A DNA stretch of 17,457 bases from an uncultured Lachnospiraceae bacterium (GTDB taxonomy: Bacteria > Bacillota > Clostridia > Lachnospirales > Lachnospiraceae): positions 1-17,457 of the forward strand of contig CAJUJL010000051.1 in the NCBI GenBank assembly GCA_910586725.1, read 5' to 3'. The first letter of the stretch is position 1. The number at the start of each line of letters is the position of its first letter. Below, in pieces: positions 1 to 7,235 of this stretch. Position numbers and translations under genes: made by a program. Under the pieces are notes generated by a model, which worked only from the letters and a program-made list of their open reading frames with translations, did no database searches and was not told where the DNA came from.

Positions 1-19
1 ATTCAGTTGTCAGAATTTA

Positions 20-78
20 CTCTCCGGCTATTTGGTGAGAATCCGAGAGGCTATTGTTTGTACGTTACGCATATTATA
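20..78 (-). promoter_or_regulatory. Possible promoter and leader hairpin of a leftward gene outside the window
   Basis: On the minus strand an extended -10, TGTTATAAT (its TATAAT at 73-78), lies downstream of the DUF4130 gene. The -35 is weak. About 25-50 bases further on, a hairpin can form between CTCTCCGG (20-27) and CCGAGAG (43-49), with one bulged base. This looks like the start of a leftward transcript whose gene lies beyond position 1. The 137 bases here hold no gene. Two A-runs at 91-98 and 111-120 give U-runs in leftward RNA, but no GC-rich stem precedes them, so they are not a convincing terminator. Confidence 0.35.
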
Positions 79-137
79 ACACCCGATTTCAAAAAAAACA
101 GTATATGATGAAAAAAAAAACAATTTTCACGTATATT

Positions 138-926
138 TTATAATTTGTCTTTTAATTCTATCGTATCTGCCCAGAAACGCTTTGGAATGTTTTGAATCTG
201 AAGCTTTGCATTTGCACGGTCTTTGATGGCAATGGATTCAAAAAAAGCGCACCAGAGATTACGGAAGGTTTCTTCCGCCTGGGAAAGCTCATCGGCCAGC
301 GTAAGATCAAGAGTGGAGGCGTCCGCAATGATGTAGTTTTTGGATGCGCTGTGTACGGCCGCAGTCCGGTGGACTGCGTCATAAATGATAAAATTTTCGA
401 GTGGAAGCCGGTTGGTAAAGTGGTCGGCCAGAATCGGAAGCACATCGTTTTTGGGATGAATCTGCGCAAATAAAATGCCGTTTTTTAATTCGGAGAAACG
501 CAAAAATTCCAGCAGATGATGCGCTTCGTTTGAAGTCTGGCGGCACAGTTCAAAAATACAGGCAATACAAGGCTCACCCAGATATTCCAGAACTTTGGCG
601 CCTTCCGGAAGAGCAAGCGCCATGACGATCGTCTGGTAAATGGCATTGGCCTTATCCATAGTTAATTTCCGGCAGTTTCCGTCGGCCATGGCGCACCGGC
701 AGATGGTGTCATAAAATCCGGGGCCAAGCCGTTCTGTCAAAGTGCGTGAGACTTTCCGGCTTTTTTCAAAATCAGGGACGACTGTTATATATTCGGAAAA
801 TAAGGTCAGATTTTGATGTTCGGCAGAAGAAAGCCGGATGTTTTTGTGGCCGCGGCGGCTTGCCCAGGCGTCGTAGACGCCGGTAAAAATGCCGTCGATG
901 CTGTTTTCACAATGATACACATACAT
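138..926 (-). CDS. DUF4130 / TIGR03915-type probable DNA metabolism protein, partner of the radical SAM gene
   Basis: This is a 262-residue soluble protein beginning MYVYHCENSIDGIFTGVYDA, which I recognise as the N-terminus of the DUF4130 (TIGR03915) family. Members occur next to a radical SAM/HhH protein and in some bacteria are linked or fused to uracil-DNA glycosylase-like domains. The biochemical role is not established; DNA repair or modification is inferred from the company it keeps. I chose the ATG at 926 over the in-frame ATG at 956 because GGAGG (936-940) sits about 8 bases before it. Only 20 bases then overlap the upstream radical SAM gene, which implies translational coupling. I see no membrane segment or signal peptide. 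The neighbour, order and spacing match the family's usual arrangement, so the family call is fairly firm while the function is open. Confidence 0.85.
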   Translation of the reverse strand: MYVYHCENSIDGIFTGVYDAWASRRGHKNIRLSSAEHQNLTLFSEYITVVPDFEKSRKVSRTLTERLGPGFYDTICRCAMADGNCRKLTMDKANAIYQTIVMALALPEGAKVLEYLGEPCIACIFELCRQTSNEAHHLLEFLRFSELKNGILFAQIHPKNDVLPILADHFTNRLPLENFIIYDAVHRTAAVHSASKNYIIADASTLDLTLADELSQAEETFRNLWCAFFESIAIKDRANAKLQIQNIPKRFWADTIELKDKL

Positions 927-2262
927 TTTTATCGCCTCCAAATGACATGTCGTCAAAAAGGGAAATCTGGCGATACCCTTCTTCTCTCAATTCTCTTGGG
1001 ATCTGCGTCCTGTCGGAGAGCAGGTTACGGCAGATGTAATCTTCATCCATCCTGGTCGGGTAGAGCATGCGCCCGGAGCAGGTAATAAAATACAGCGCGC
1101 GTTTTAATACAACGCCCATTTTTTTCAGGTCTGAAAAATCCAGTTTGCAGCCCTGTCTTGCTTTTACGATGCGTCGGGCTGATTTGGCTCCGATGCCGGG
1201 CACGCGCAGCAGGGTTTTATAATCTGCGGCATGTATTTCCACGGGGAAATATTCCAGGTGGCGAAGCGCCCAGTCACATTTGGGGTCCAGGTAAATATTG
1301 AAATTCGGCCGGTCGTCTGTGAGCAGTTCGTCTACGGAAAAGTGGTAGTATCGAAGCAGCCAGTCGGCCTGGTAGAGCCTGTGTTCCCGCAGAAGAGGGG
1401 GACCGCCGGGAAGCGAGGGAAGGTTTGTATCATGCGTGACATTGACAAAGGCAGAGTAAAAAACTCTTTTTAAATCAAATTTCTGATAAAGGCTTTCGGC
1501 TACGTGCATGATTTGAAAGTCGTTTTCGGGCGTGGCTCCAATGATCATCTGTGTGCTTTGGCCGGCGGGGACAAAGCGCGGCGTTTTGCGGTAGGAAATC
1601 AGTTCGTTTTTGTTTCTGACGATGCCGTTTTGAATCTGACGCATGGGTTTTAAAATTGTGCTGCGGGACTTGCATGGGGCAAGTTTGCGCAGCGCGTCGC
1701 TTGTGGGCAGCTCCAGATTGATGCTCATGCGGTCCGCAAGAAAACCGGCCTTTTCAATCAGGAGAGAGTCTGCGCCTGGAATAGCCTTGATGTGGATGTA
1801 TCCCTGGAAATGGCAGACATTTCGTAAGAGGTAAATGCTTTGGTAAATAAGCTCCATGGTATAATTGGGGCTTATGATAATTCCGGAACTTAAAAACAGG
1901 CCTTCGATATAATTGCGACGATAAAATTCTATGGTAAGGGTGCAGATTTCCTCCGGTGTAAAGGTGGCGCGGGGAATATCGGAATTGCAGTTGTTCCGGC
2001 AGTAGGAGCAGTTAAAAATACATTCGTTGGTCAGCAGGACCTTCAATAAGGAAACACAGCGGCCATCGGCGGAAAAAGAATGGCAGATGCCGCAGGATAA
2101 CGTATTGCCAATTCCGGTTCCGTCGCCCCGTCTGTCTATGCCGCTGGAAGTGCAGGCAACGTCATACTTGGCGGCGTCTGTCAAAACCGTCAGTTTGTCC
2201 ATAATGGACGGGGAGAGATGAAAAGAAGGAGCATTGCTTCTGGTATCTAATGTGTTGTTCAT
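907..2262 (-). CDS. Radical SAM protein with C-terminal helix-hairpin-helix, putative DNA modification/repair (TIGR03916-type)
   Basis: A 451-residue protein with the radical SAM cluster motif CIFNCSYC (C81, C85, C88), which would bind a 4Fe-4S cluster and S-adenosylmethionine. Further cysteines lie just before (C57, C60, C69) and after (C92) it. Near the C-terminus, at about 351-370, is a helix-hairpin-helix motif (RVPGIGAKSARRI), a non-specific DNA-binding element. That combination defines the family annotated as putative DNA modification/repair radical SAM protein, whose substrate is unknown. The start at 2262 is set by AGGAGGT (2268-2274) five bases upstream; an earlier in-frame ATG at 2283 has no such site. 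It is first in a two-gene operon with the DUF4130 gene. A 17-bp-spaced promoter with two LexA-like boxes lies upstream, which would fit a DNA-damage response. Confidence 0.88.
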   Translation of the reverse strand: MNNTLDTRSNAPSFHLSPSIMDKLTVLTDAAKYDVACTSSGIDRRGDGTGIGNTLSCGICHSFSADGRCVSLLKVLLTNECIFNCSYCRNNCNSDIPRATFTPEEICTLTIEFYRRNYIEGLFLSSGIIISPNYTMELIYQSIYLLRNVCHFQGYIHIKAIPGADSLLIEKAGFLADRMSINLELPTSDALRKLAPCKSRSTILKPMRQIQNGIVRNKNELISYRKTPRFVPAGQSTQMIIGATPENDFQIMHVAESLYQKFDLKRVFYSAFVNVTHDTNLPSLPGGPPLLREHRLYQADWLLRYYHFSVDELLTDDRPNFNIYLDPKCDWALRHLEYFPVEIHAADYKTLLRVPGIGAKSARRIVKARQGCKLDFSDLKKMGVVLKRALYFITCSGRMLYPTRMDEDYICRNLLSDRTQIPRELREEGYRQISLFDDMSFGGDKNVCVSL

Positions 2263-2280
2263 TGCGGACCTCCTTGCGCG

Positions 2281-2294
2281 CAAACAAATGTTCT
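2281..2294 (-). promoter_or_regulatory. Candidate LexA (SOS) box 1, over the transcription start
   Basis: The minus strand reads AGAACATTTGTTTG. Against the Bacillus/Firmicute SOS consensus CGAACRNRYGTTYG it differs at two of the 14 positions, the first base and the second R. It overlaps the expected +1 of the radical SAM operon, a position where a bound repressor would block transcription. The match is by eye. Confidence 0.45.
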
Positions 2295-2300
2295 TTTGCT

Positions 2301-2329
2301 ATTGTATCACGTACAAACAAAAATTACAA
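2301..2329 (-). promoter_or_regulatory. Promoter of the radical SAM / DUF4130 operon
   Basis: On the minus strand TTGTAA (2324-2329) and TACAAT (2301-2306) are separated by exactly 17 bases, a good vegetative sigma-A promoter. The transcript would start near 2294, about 32 bases before the radical SAM ATG at 2262. Confidence 0.65.
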
Positions 2330-2337
2330 GCAGAAAT

Positions 2338-2351
2338 CGAATATTTGTTCT
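2338..2351 (-). promoter_or_regulatory. Candidate LexA (SOS) box 2, upstream of the -35
   Basis: The minus strand reads AGAACAAATATTCG, also two mismatches from CGAACRNRYGTTYG. It lies 8 bases upstream of the -35 element, so boxes 1 and 2 bracket the promoter. It is also 126 bases before the rsmA start, so control of rsmA cannot be excluded. Confidence 0.4.
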
Positions 2352-2476
2352 GGAAAAATAAACCAAATTTCTCACAGACGGGTGTATGTCAATGAATGTC
2401 TTGCGCAGGAGCTTTAGGAGGAGTACAATAAGAAATCAGGACAAGAAAATGAAAGTAAACAAAAGTGAGGCATTTC

Positions 2477-3349
2477 ATGGCATATTTAGGAAATCCAGGC
2501 AATACGATAGCGGCGCTGCAAAAATATAATTTTAATTTTCAGAAAAAATACGGACAGAATTTTTTGATTGATACGCATGTGCTGGACAAAATTATTCGGG
2601 AATCAAAGATTGATAAAGACGACTTTGTGCTGGAAATCGGACCGGGCATCGGCACAATGACCCAGTATCTTTGTGAATCGGCAGGGCGTGTCGTCGCTGT
2701 GGAAATTGATAAAAATCTGATTCCCATTTTACACGAGACATTAAAAGAGTACGATAATGTGGAAATTATCAATGAAGACATATTAAAACTGGATCTGATG
2801 TCTTTGATCCGGCAAAACGGCATACAAAAACCGATGAAAGTGGTTGCAAATCTTCCATATTATATTACAACGCCGATTATAATGGGTTTGTTGGAGAAGC
2901 ATATGCCCATAGAAAGCATGACGGTCATGGTCCAGAAAGAAGTGGCCGAGCGTATGCAGGCGGGGCCTGGAATCAAGGATTACGGCGCGCTTTCCCTTGC
3001 GGTGCAGTATTATACCAGGCCGCAAATTGTAGCGAATGTGCCGCCCAATTGCTTTATGCCGAGGCCAAAAGTCGGTAGCGCGGTAATTCGCCTGACACGG
3101 CACAAAAAGCCTCCGGTAGAAACGAAGGACGAGCAGTTGATGTTTCGTCTGATCCGGGCGTCATTTAACCAGAGAAGAAAGACGCTTGCCAACGGCTTAA
3201 GCAATGCGGGAAATCTGCATTTTACCAAAGAGCAGATACAGCGGGCGATTCTGGAGCTTGGGGAGCCCGCCGCGGTAAGGGGGGAAACGCTTACCCTTGA
3301 ACAATTTGCCCGGTTGACAGATATTTTAAAACAAATTTTAGATGAATAA
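2477..3349 (+). CDS. rsmA: 16S rRNA (adenine1518-N6/adenine1519-N6)-dimethyltransferase RsmA
   Basis: A 290-residue cytoplasmic methyltransferase that dimethylates two adjacent adenosines in the 3'-terminal hairpin of 16S rRNA (A1518/A1519 in E. coli numbering), using S-adenosylmethionine during 30S maturation. The N-terminal KKYGQNFLID block (23-32) is diagnostic. The SAM motif EIGPGIGT is at 53-60, the ribose-binding acidic residue is in VEID (76-79), and the catalytic motif IV NLPYY is at 125-129. The length is normal for the family. I chose the ATG at 2477, preceded by GTGAGG about six bases away, over a GTG at 2465 that would add four residues. The SpoIID-like gene starts at the base after its stop codon. 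No clear promoter is visible in the 126 bases downstream of the candidate LexA box. Confidence 0.96.
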   Translation: MAYLGNPGNTIAALQKYNFNFQKKYGQNFLIDTHVLDKIIRESKIDKDDFVLEIGPGIGTMTQYLCESAGRVVAVEIDKNLIPILHETLKEYDNVEIINEDILKLDLMSLIRQNGIQKPMKVVANLPYYITTPIIMGLLEKHMPIESMTVMVQKEVAERMQAGPGIKDYGALSLAVQYYTRPQIVANVPPNCFMPRPKVGSAVIRLTRHKKPPVETKDEQLMFRLIRASFNQRRKTLANGLSNAGNLHFTKEQIQRAILELGEPAAVRGETLTLEQFARLTDILKQILDE

Positions 3350-4309
3350 ATGATACGGACGCTTCATATATTTCATATTATGAAGCGTTTTTTATATCAA
3401 GTGATTTGCACGGTAGCGTTTTTTATACTGATCCCTGTAGTTTTTACGCTTTTGATACAGGGGAGCGGAGAAAGCGCTGTGGAAAATTTAGGATTGTTTT
3501 CATCCACGGAGACGGCGGAATATGAATTTGACGAGGGAATTCTCCCAGGCATTATTGCAAATGAGATTTCTATGGATACGGAAGAAGAAGCCATAAAAGC
3601 GCAGGCGGTCATTGCACGGACAAACGCGCTTCGGGCCATGGAAAAGGGGGACAATCTTCCGGAGGGGCTGACCGAAGGTGAAATGATAAAATTATGGGGA
3701 CAGGAGAACTTTTCAGAATATTACAGTTTGTTGGAACGGTGCATTGAAGCTACGCGGGGCATTGTCATGGTTCATAATGGTTCTTTGATCCGGGCGGATT
3801 TTCACAGGAGCAGCGCCGGGTATACGAGAGATGCTTCGGATATATATGAAAAAGAAGAATTTCCATATCTCAAAAGCGCAGACAGCAGAATGGATCTGCC
3901 GTCGGAAGATTTTCTGAAAGTGATGTTTTATTCGCCAAAGCGCCTGATTGAAGAAGGGGGAGATCTGTTTGGAGAGGAAATCAGGGGCAGCATATCCGAG
4001 CAGACGGCAGAAGGGCTTTTGTCCAAAATATCCGTTACAAAAAGGGATTCGGCCGGATATGTGACGGAAGTTGCAATTGACGGAAATTTGCATTCCGGTG
4101 AAGAAGTGCGGCTTTTGTACGGATGGAATTCTTCCGCGTTTTCCATGAAGGAAGTGGACGGAGAAATCAGGATCGTGACCAAGGGTCTGGGACATGGGCT
4201 TGGGTTAAGTCTTTATGGAGCAAACTGTCTTGCCGGGGAGGGATATTCTTACGAAGATATTTTAAAATATTTTTATGCAGAAATAGAATTTGTTGCGCAG
4301 TATGATTGA
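3350..4309 (+). CDS. spoIID: SpoIID/LytB-domain protein, probable stage II sporulation peptidoglycan lytic transglycosylase
   Basis: A 319-residue protein with one N-terminal membrane segment (about 15-36) and an SpoIID domain outside the membrane. In sporulation SpoIID cleaves denuded glycan strands and, with SpoIIP and SpoIIM, drives engulfment. Supporting motifs are NEIS...EEEAIKAQAVIARTNA (71-93), where E72 matches the catalytic glutamate, HRSSAGYT (about 156-163), and the C-terminal GLGHGLGLSLYGA signature. ATG 3350 directly follows the rsmA stop (TAAATG) and has no good ribosome site, suggesting coupled translation. ATG 3380 (MKRFLYQ) would give a 309-residue protein and lies in the right arm of a terminator-like hairpin. 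The downstream SpoIIQ-like gene supports the sporulation role. Other SpoIID-domain proteins act in vegetative cells, so the gene symbol is likely rather than proven. Confidence 0.85.
   Translation: MIRTLHIFHIMKRFLYQVICTVAFFILIPVVFTLLIQGSGESAVENLGLFSSTETAEYEFDEGILPGIIANEISMDTEEEAIKAQAVIARTNALRAMEKGDNLPEGLTEGEMIKLWGQENFSEYYSLLERCIEATRGIVMVHNGSLIRADFHRSSAGYTRDASDIYEKEEFPYLKSADSRMDLPSEDFLKVMFYSPKRLIEEGGDLFGEEIRGSISEQTAEGLLSKISVTKRDSAGYVTEVAIDGNLHSGEEVRLLYGWNSSAFSMKEVDGEIRIVTKGLGHGLGLSLYGANCLAGEGYSYEDILKYFYAEIEFVAQYD
3359..3393 (+). terminator. Terminator-like hairpin after rsmA, inside the start of the SpoIID gene
   Basis: ACGCTTCATA (3359-3368) and TATGAAGCGT (3379-3388) form a perfect 10-bp stem with a 10-base loop, followed at once by a run of U (3388-3393). 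By shape it is a rho-independent terminator for rsmA. It begins 10 bases after the rsmA stop and overlaps the first codons of the next gene, including that gene's alternative ATG at 3380. Confidence 0.65.
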
Positions 4310-4398
4310 ATAAATCTCAGAAATACGCACAGACTATAGTCAGCAGCGTTATAAAAATGTAACGTGAGATAACAAATATGACTATGGATGGTGATAAT

Positions 4399-5196
4399 AT
4401 GAGAAGAGGTAATTTTTTCAGGCGGCATCAGTATAAAATAGCGGCCGTATGTATTGCCGCAGCCATTTTAGCGGTTGCGGGCACTTATATGCTTACTCCG
4501 AAAGAGACGGAAGAGACGCCGAAGCGGCAGACGGCCGTTTTGGAGGAGAAAGAAAGCGTAAAAAAAGAAGTGGCGCAGCAAAAGAAAGAGAAAACAAAAA
4601 AAGATGAGAAAACAGAAGTTGCGGAAAAGTCAAAAAAAGTTTCCACGATCGTTTATCCAAAAAGAGAAGATGTAATCAGAACCAGTGATTATGATCTTGC
4701 GGCAACGCAGGACGGCAGCGATGCGGCGCAGGAGGAAACGGTGGAAACGTCAAGCATTCAGCCCGCAGCCACGGGGGTGCATTTCAATCAGGAGGCCGGG
4801 CTTCTCTGGCCGGTGGACGGGCCTGTGATCTTAGATTACAGTATGGACCAGACTATTTATTTTGCAACGTTAGACCAGTATAAATACAATCCGGCAGTCA
4901 TCATTTCCGGCAATGTAAATGACCAGGTCAGGGCGGCGGCAAATGGCAAAATAACGGATATTTCCACCAATGAAGTAACCGGCTGCACGGTGACGATGGA
5001 TCTTGGAGACGGCTATACGGCAATTTACGGGCAGTTAAAAGAGGTTCCTTATGAAGCGGGCGCATATTTGGAGGCAGGAAACAGCCTTGGGTTTGTCAGC
5101 GAGCCTACGAAATATTACTCGGTGGAAGGAAGCAATCTTTATTTTGCTCTGGAAAAAGACGGCGTTCCGGTAGACCCGGTGGAATTTTTTCAGTAA
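4399..5196 (+). CDS. spoIIQ: Membrane-anchored M23/LytM-fold protein lacking metal ligands, SpoIIQ-like
   Basis: A 265-residue protein with one N-terminal transmembrane helix (about 13-32), a long Lys/Glu-rich linker (about 35-80), and a C-terminal LytM/M23 fold (about 135-265). The fold is recognisable from LLWPVDGPVILDYSMD and DGVPVDPVEFF. The usual zinc ligands are absent. The HxGxD region reads NPAVI (164-168), the YxHL motif reads YGQL (Q212), and the HLHFEL motif reads NLYFAL (N246, Y248). It is therefore probably a structural protein, like SpoIIQ, the forespore partner of SpoIIIAH in the mother cell-forespore channel. Position directly after spoIID matches Clostridial order. The ATG at 4399 follows GGTGAT closely; ATG 4378 would add seven residues. 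It could instead be another degenerate LytM protein. Confidence 0.72.
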   Translation: MRRGNFFRRHQYKIAAVCIAAAILAVAGTYMLTPKETEETPKRQTAVLEEKESVKKEVAQQKKEKTKKDEKTEVAEKSKKVSTIVYPKREDVIRTSDYDLAATQDGSDAAQEETVETSSIQPAATGVHFNQEAGLLWPVDGPVILDYSMDQTIYFATLDQYKYNPAVIISGNVNDQVRAAANGKITDISTNEVTGCTVTMDLGDGYTAIYGQLKEVPYEAGAYLEAGNSLGFVSEPTKYYSVEGSNLYFALEKDGVPVDPVEFFQ

Positions 5197-5224
5197 TCTT
5201 TTGAGCGGTATGTAAATATTTTCC

Positions 5225-5253
5225 TTGCTATTTCAGGATACTAAACGTATAAT
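5225..5253 (+). promoter_or_regulatory. Promoter of the GIY-YIG / DEAD-box helicase operon
   Basis: TTGCTA (5225-5230) and a perfect TATAAT (5248-5253) are separated by 17 bases. The expected start near 5260 gives a leader of about 80 bases before the ATG at 5340. Confidence 0.7.
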
Positions 5254-5276
5254 AAAGAATGGTGTTTGTGTAGGAG

Positions 5277-5305
5277 AGACGTTCTATTGATAGCATAGAA
5301 CGTCT
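5277..5305 (+). promoter_or_regulatory. Perfect 11-bp leader hairpin without a U-tract
   Basis: AGACGTTCTAT (5277-5287) pairs perfectly with ATAGAACGTCT (5295-5305) around a 7-base loop. It lies between the promoter and the first gene of the operon. The bases after it (ATTCCTTTG) contain no U-run, so it looks more like a leader structure or mRNA stabiliser than an intrinsic terminator. Confidence 0.5.
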
Positions 5306-5339
5306 ATTCCTTTGCAGGTAAATAGCAGGGTGATTGTTT

Positions 5340-5627
5340 ATGAGCAAGCAGACGGATGTCAGTTATACTTATATTGTGGAATGCAGTGACGGTACTTTTT
5401 ATACAGGATGGACAAATGATATAAAAAGACGTATTTTGGTACATAATGCAAAAAAGGGCGCGAAGTATACACGTTCCCGCACGCCGGTAAAACTGGTATA
5501 TCTGGAAAAGTCGGACACAAGGGAACAGGCCATGCGCAGAGAAGCGCAGATCAAGCGTTTGAGCAGACATCAAAAAGAACAGTTGATTAAAGATGGAAAG
5601 GATTTATATGGAAACAATCAGATTTGA
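5340..5627 (+). CDS. Small GIY-YIG domain protein (UPF0213 / YazA-YhbQ family)
   Basis: A 95-residue protein that is little more than one GIY-YIG nuclease domain. The two signature strands read YIV (11-13) and YTG (21-23), the conserved arginine is in the DIKRR block (R31), and the catalytic glutamate is in RREAQIKRL (E68). The family is predicted to cleave nucleic acid; the E. coli relative YhbQ has reported nuclease activity, but a physiological role is unclear. The ATG at 5340 is chosen because AGGGTGAT lies just upstream; a TTG at 5334 would add two residues. It is the first gene after the promoter and overlaps the helicase by 20 bases, so the two are probably co-translated and may share an RNA or stress-related role (inference). 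Confidence 0.88.
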   Translation: MSKQTDVSYTYIVECSDGTFYTGWTNDIKRRILVHNAKKGAKYTRSRTPVKLVYLEKSDTREQAMRREAQIKRLSRHQKEQLIKDGKDLYGNNQI

Positions 5628-7206
5628 CGACTTAGGGCTTATGCCCCAGATATTGCGTGGAATTGAAGAAATGGGATTTGAAGAGGCTACGCCGATTCAG
5701 GCGCAGGCGATTCCGGTTGTAATGGAAGGCAGAGACGTAATCGGACAGGCACAGACCGGAACGGGCAAGACGGCTGCTTTTGGAATTCCCATGCTGCAGC
5801 GTATCGACACATCAATAAAAAAGACGCAGGCGCTTATTTTATCTCCGACCAGAGAGCTTGCGATTCAGGTTGCGGAAGAGCTGCGGAACTTAAGCAGATT
5901 CATGCATGGGGTAAAGATTCTGCCGGTGTACGGAGGGCAGGATATTTCAAAGCAGATCCGGTCGTTAAAAGGAGGAATTCAGGTTATTGTAGGCACGCCG
6001 GGGCGCGTGATGGATCATTTGCGGCGGCGCACCATTCGTTGTGAAGATGTGCGGCTGGTTGTGCTGGATGAGGCGGATGAAATGTTGAATATGGGATTCC
6101 GTGAAGACATTGAGACGATTTTAGAGTACGTTCCTGAGGAACGTCAGACCGTTTTGTTTTCCGCGACCATGCCGAAGCCGATTTTAGAGATTACCAGAAA
6201 ATACCAGACGGACGCCGTGACGATTAAAGTGGTCAAAAAAGAGCTTACGGTGTCCAATATTGAACAGTATTATTTTGACGTAAAGCGTAAGGATAAAGTT
6301 GAGGTTTTGACAAGGCTTTTGGATTACTATAACCCCAAGGGATCGATCGTATTCTGCAATACCAAGAGAATGGTGGACGAGCTTTCCCATGAGCTGACGC
6401 TCCGCGGCTATTTTGCGGAAGGGCTGCACGGCGATATGAAACAGGCGCAGCGGGACAGGGTCATGGCGAATTTCCGCAAAGGCAAGACTGATATTTTAAT
6501 TGCGACGGATGTGGCGGCCAGAGGGCTGGATATTGACTATGTGGAAGCTGTCTTTAACTACGACATTCCGCAGGACGACGAATACTACGTGCACAGGATC
6601 GGCCGTACCGGACGCGCGGGCAGAACGGGAAAAGCATTTAGCTTTGTCAAGGGCAAGGAAGTATATAAGCTCAAAGACATTATGCGTTACTGTAAGACAA
6701 AGATTTTTGCCCAGCCGATTCCTTCGTCTGAGGATGTGGCTCAGATGAGGGCTGAAAAAGTGATGGATAAAATCGCGTCAATCATTGAAGAAGAAGATCT
6801 GCACGATATGATTAATTTCATTGAAAAGCAGATTAACGAATCCGATTATACGGCCATGGATATTGCGGCTGCGTTTTTGAAGCAGTCCCTGGGCGGATTG
6901 GAGACGGCGCCGGAAGGCTATGGCGCAAACGACCGCTATGATTATGGCAATACCGGAGCGGAAGACGGGATGGTGCGGCTGTTTATCAACATAGGCAAAA
7001 AGCAGAAAGTAAGACCGGGAGACATTTTAGGAGCCGTTGCAGGAGAGTCCGGCATGAAAGGCGAACTGGTGGGCACGATTGACATGTACGATAAATTTAC
7101 GTTCGTGGAAGTGCCGAAAGAATACGCTTCAAAAGTTCTCTCTGCAATGAAAAATGCACAGATCAAGGGCAATAAAATCAACATCGAACCGGCGAACAGC
7201 AAATAA
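5608..7206 (+). CDS. DEAD-box ATP-dependent RNA helicase with C-terminal DbpA-type RNA-binding domain
   Basis: A 532-residue cytoplasmic helicase. All core motifs are visible in order: Q-motif TPIQ (28-31), motif I AQTGTGKT (48-55), Ia PTRELA (80-85), Ib TPGR (130-133), II DEAD (154-157), III SAT (185-187), V ATDVAARGLDI (299-309), VI HRIGRTGR (329-336). After a helical linker, residues about 455-528 form an RRM-like DbpA RNA-binding domain (VRLFINIGKKQKVRPGDILG...). This is the CsdA/DeaD-DbpA type used in ribosome assembly and cold adaptation of RNA. The ATG at 5608 is preferred to the one at 5593 because AAAGGA precedes it by seven bases. It is coupled to the GIY-YIG gene, and a leader hairpin lies at the head of the operon. 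deaD, cshA and dbpA are all plausible names, so none is given. Confidence 0.95.
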   Translation: METIRFDDLGLMPQILRGIEEMGFEEATPIQAQAIPVVMEGRDVIGQAQTGTGKTAAFGIPMLQRIDTSIKKTQALILSPTRELAIQVAEELRNLSRFMHGVKILPVYGGQDISKQIRSLKGGIQVIVGTPGRVMDHLRRRTIRCEDVRLVVLDEADEMLNMGFREDIETILEYVPEERQTVLFSATMPKPILEITRKYQTDAVTIKVVKKELTVSNIEQYYFDVKRKDKVEVLTRLLDYYNPKGSIVFCNTKRMVDELSHELTLRGYFAEGLHGDMKQAQRDRVMANFRKGKTDILIATDVAARGLDIDYVEAVFNYDIPQDDEYYVHRIGRTGRAGRTGKAFSFVKGKEVYKLKDIMRYCKTKIFAQPIPSSEDVAQMRAEKVMDKIASIIEEEDLHDMINFIEKQINESDYTAMDIAAAFLKQSLGGLETAPEGYGANDRYDYGNTGAEDGMVRLFINIGKKQKVRPGDILGAVAGESGMKGELVGTIDMYDKFTFVEVPKEYASKVLSAMKNAQIKGNKINIEPANSK

Positions 7207-7235
7207 TTAAGAAAATACGGCAGAGGAGGATAACA

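Noticed and set aside
2416..2474. Strong AGGAGGAG at 2416-2423 ahead of rsmA, suggesting a leader peptide
   Set aside because: The nearest ATG (2449) is 25 bases away and its frame runs only 26 codons into rsmA with no recognisable content; rsmA has its own nearer GTGAGG.
3713..4195. Leftward open frame of 160 codons inside the SpoIID-like gene
   Set aside because: It is antisense to a clearly conserved protein, and the translation looks like random composition.
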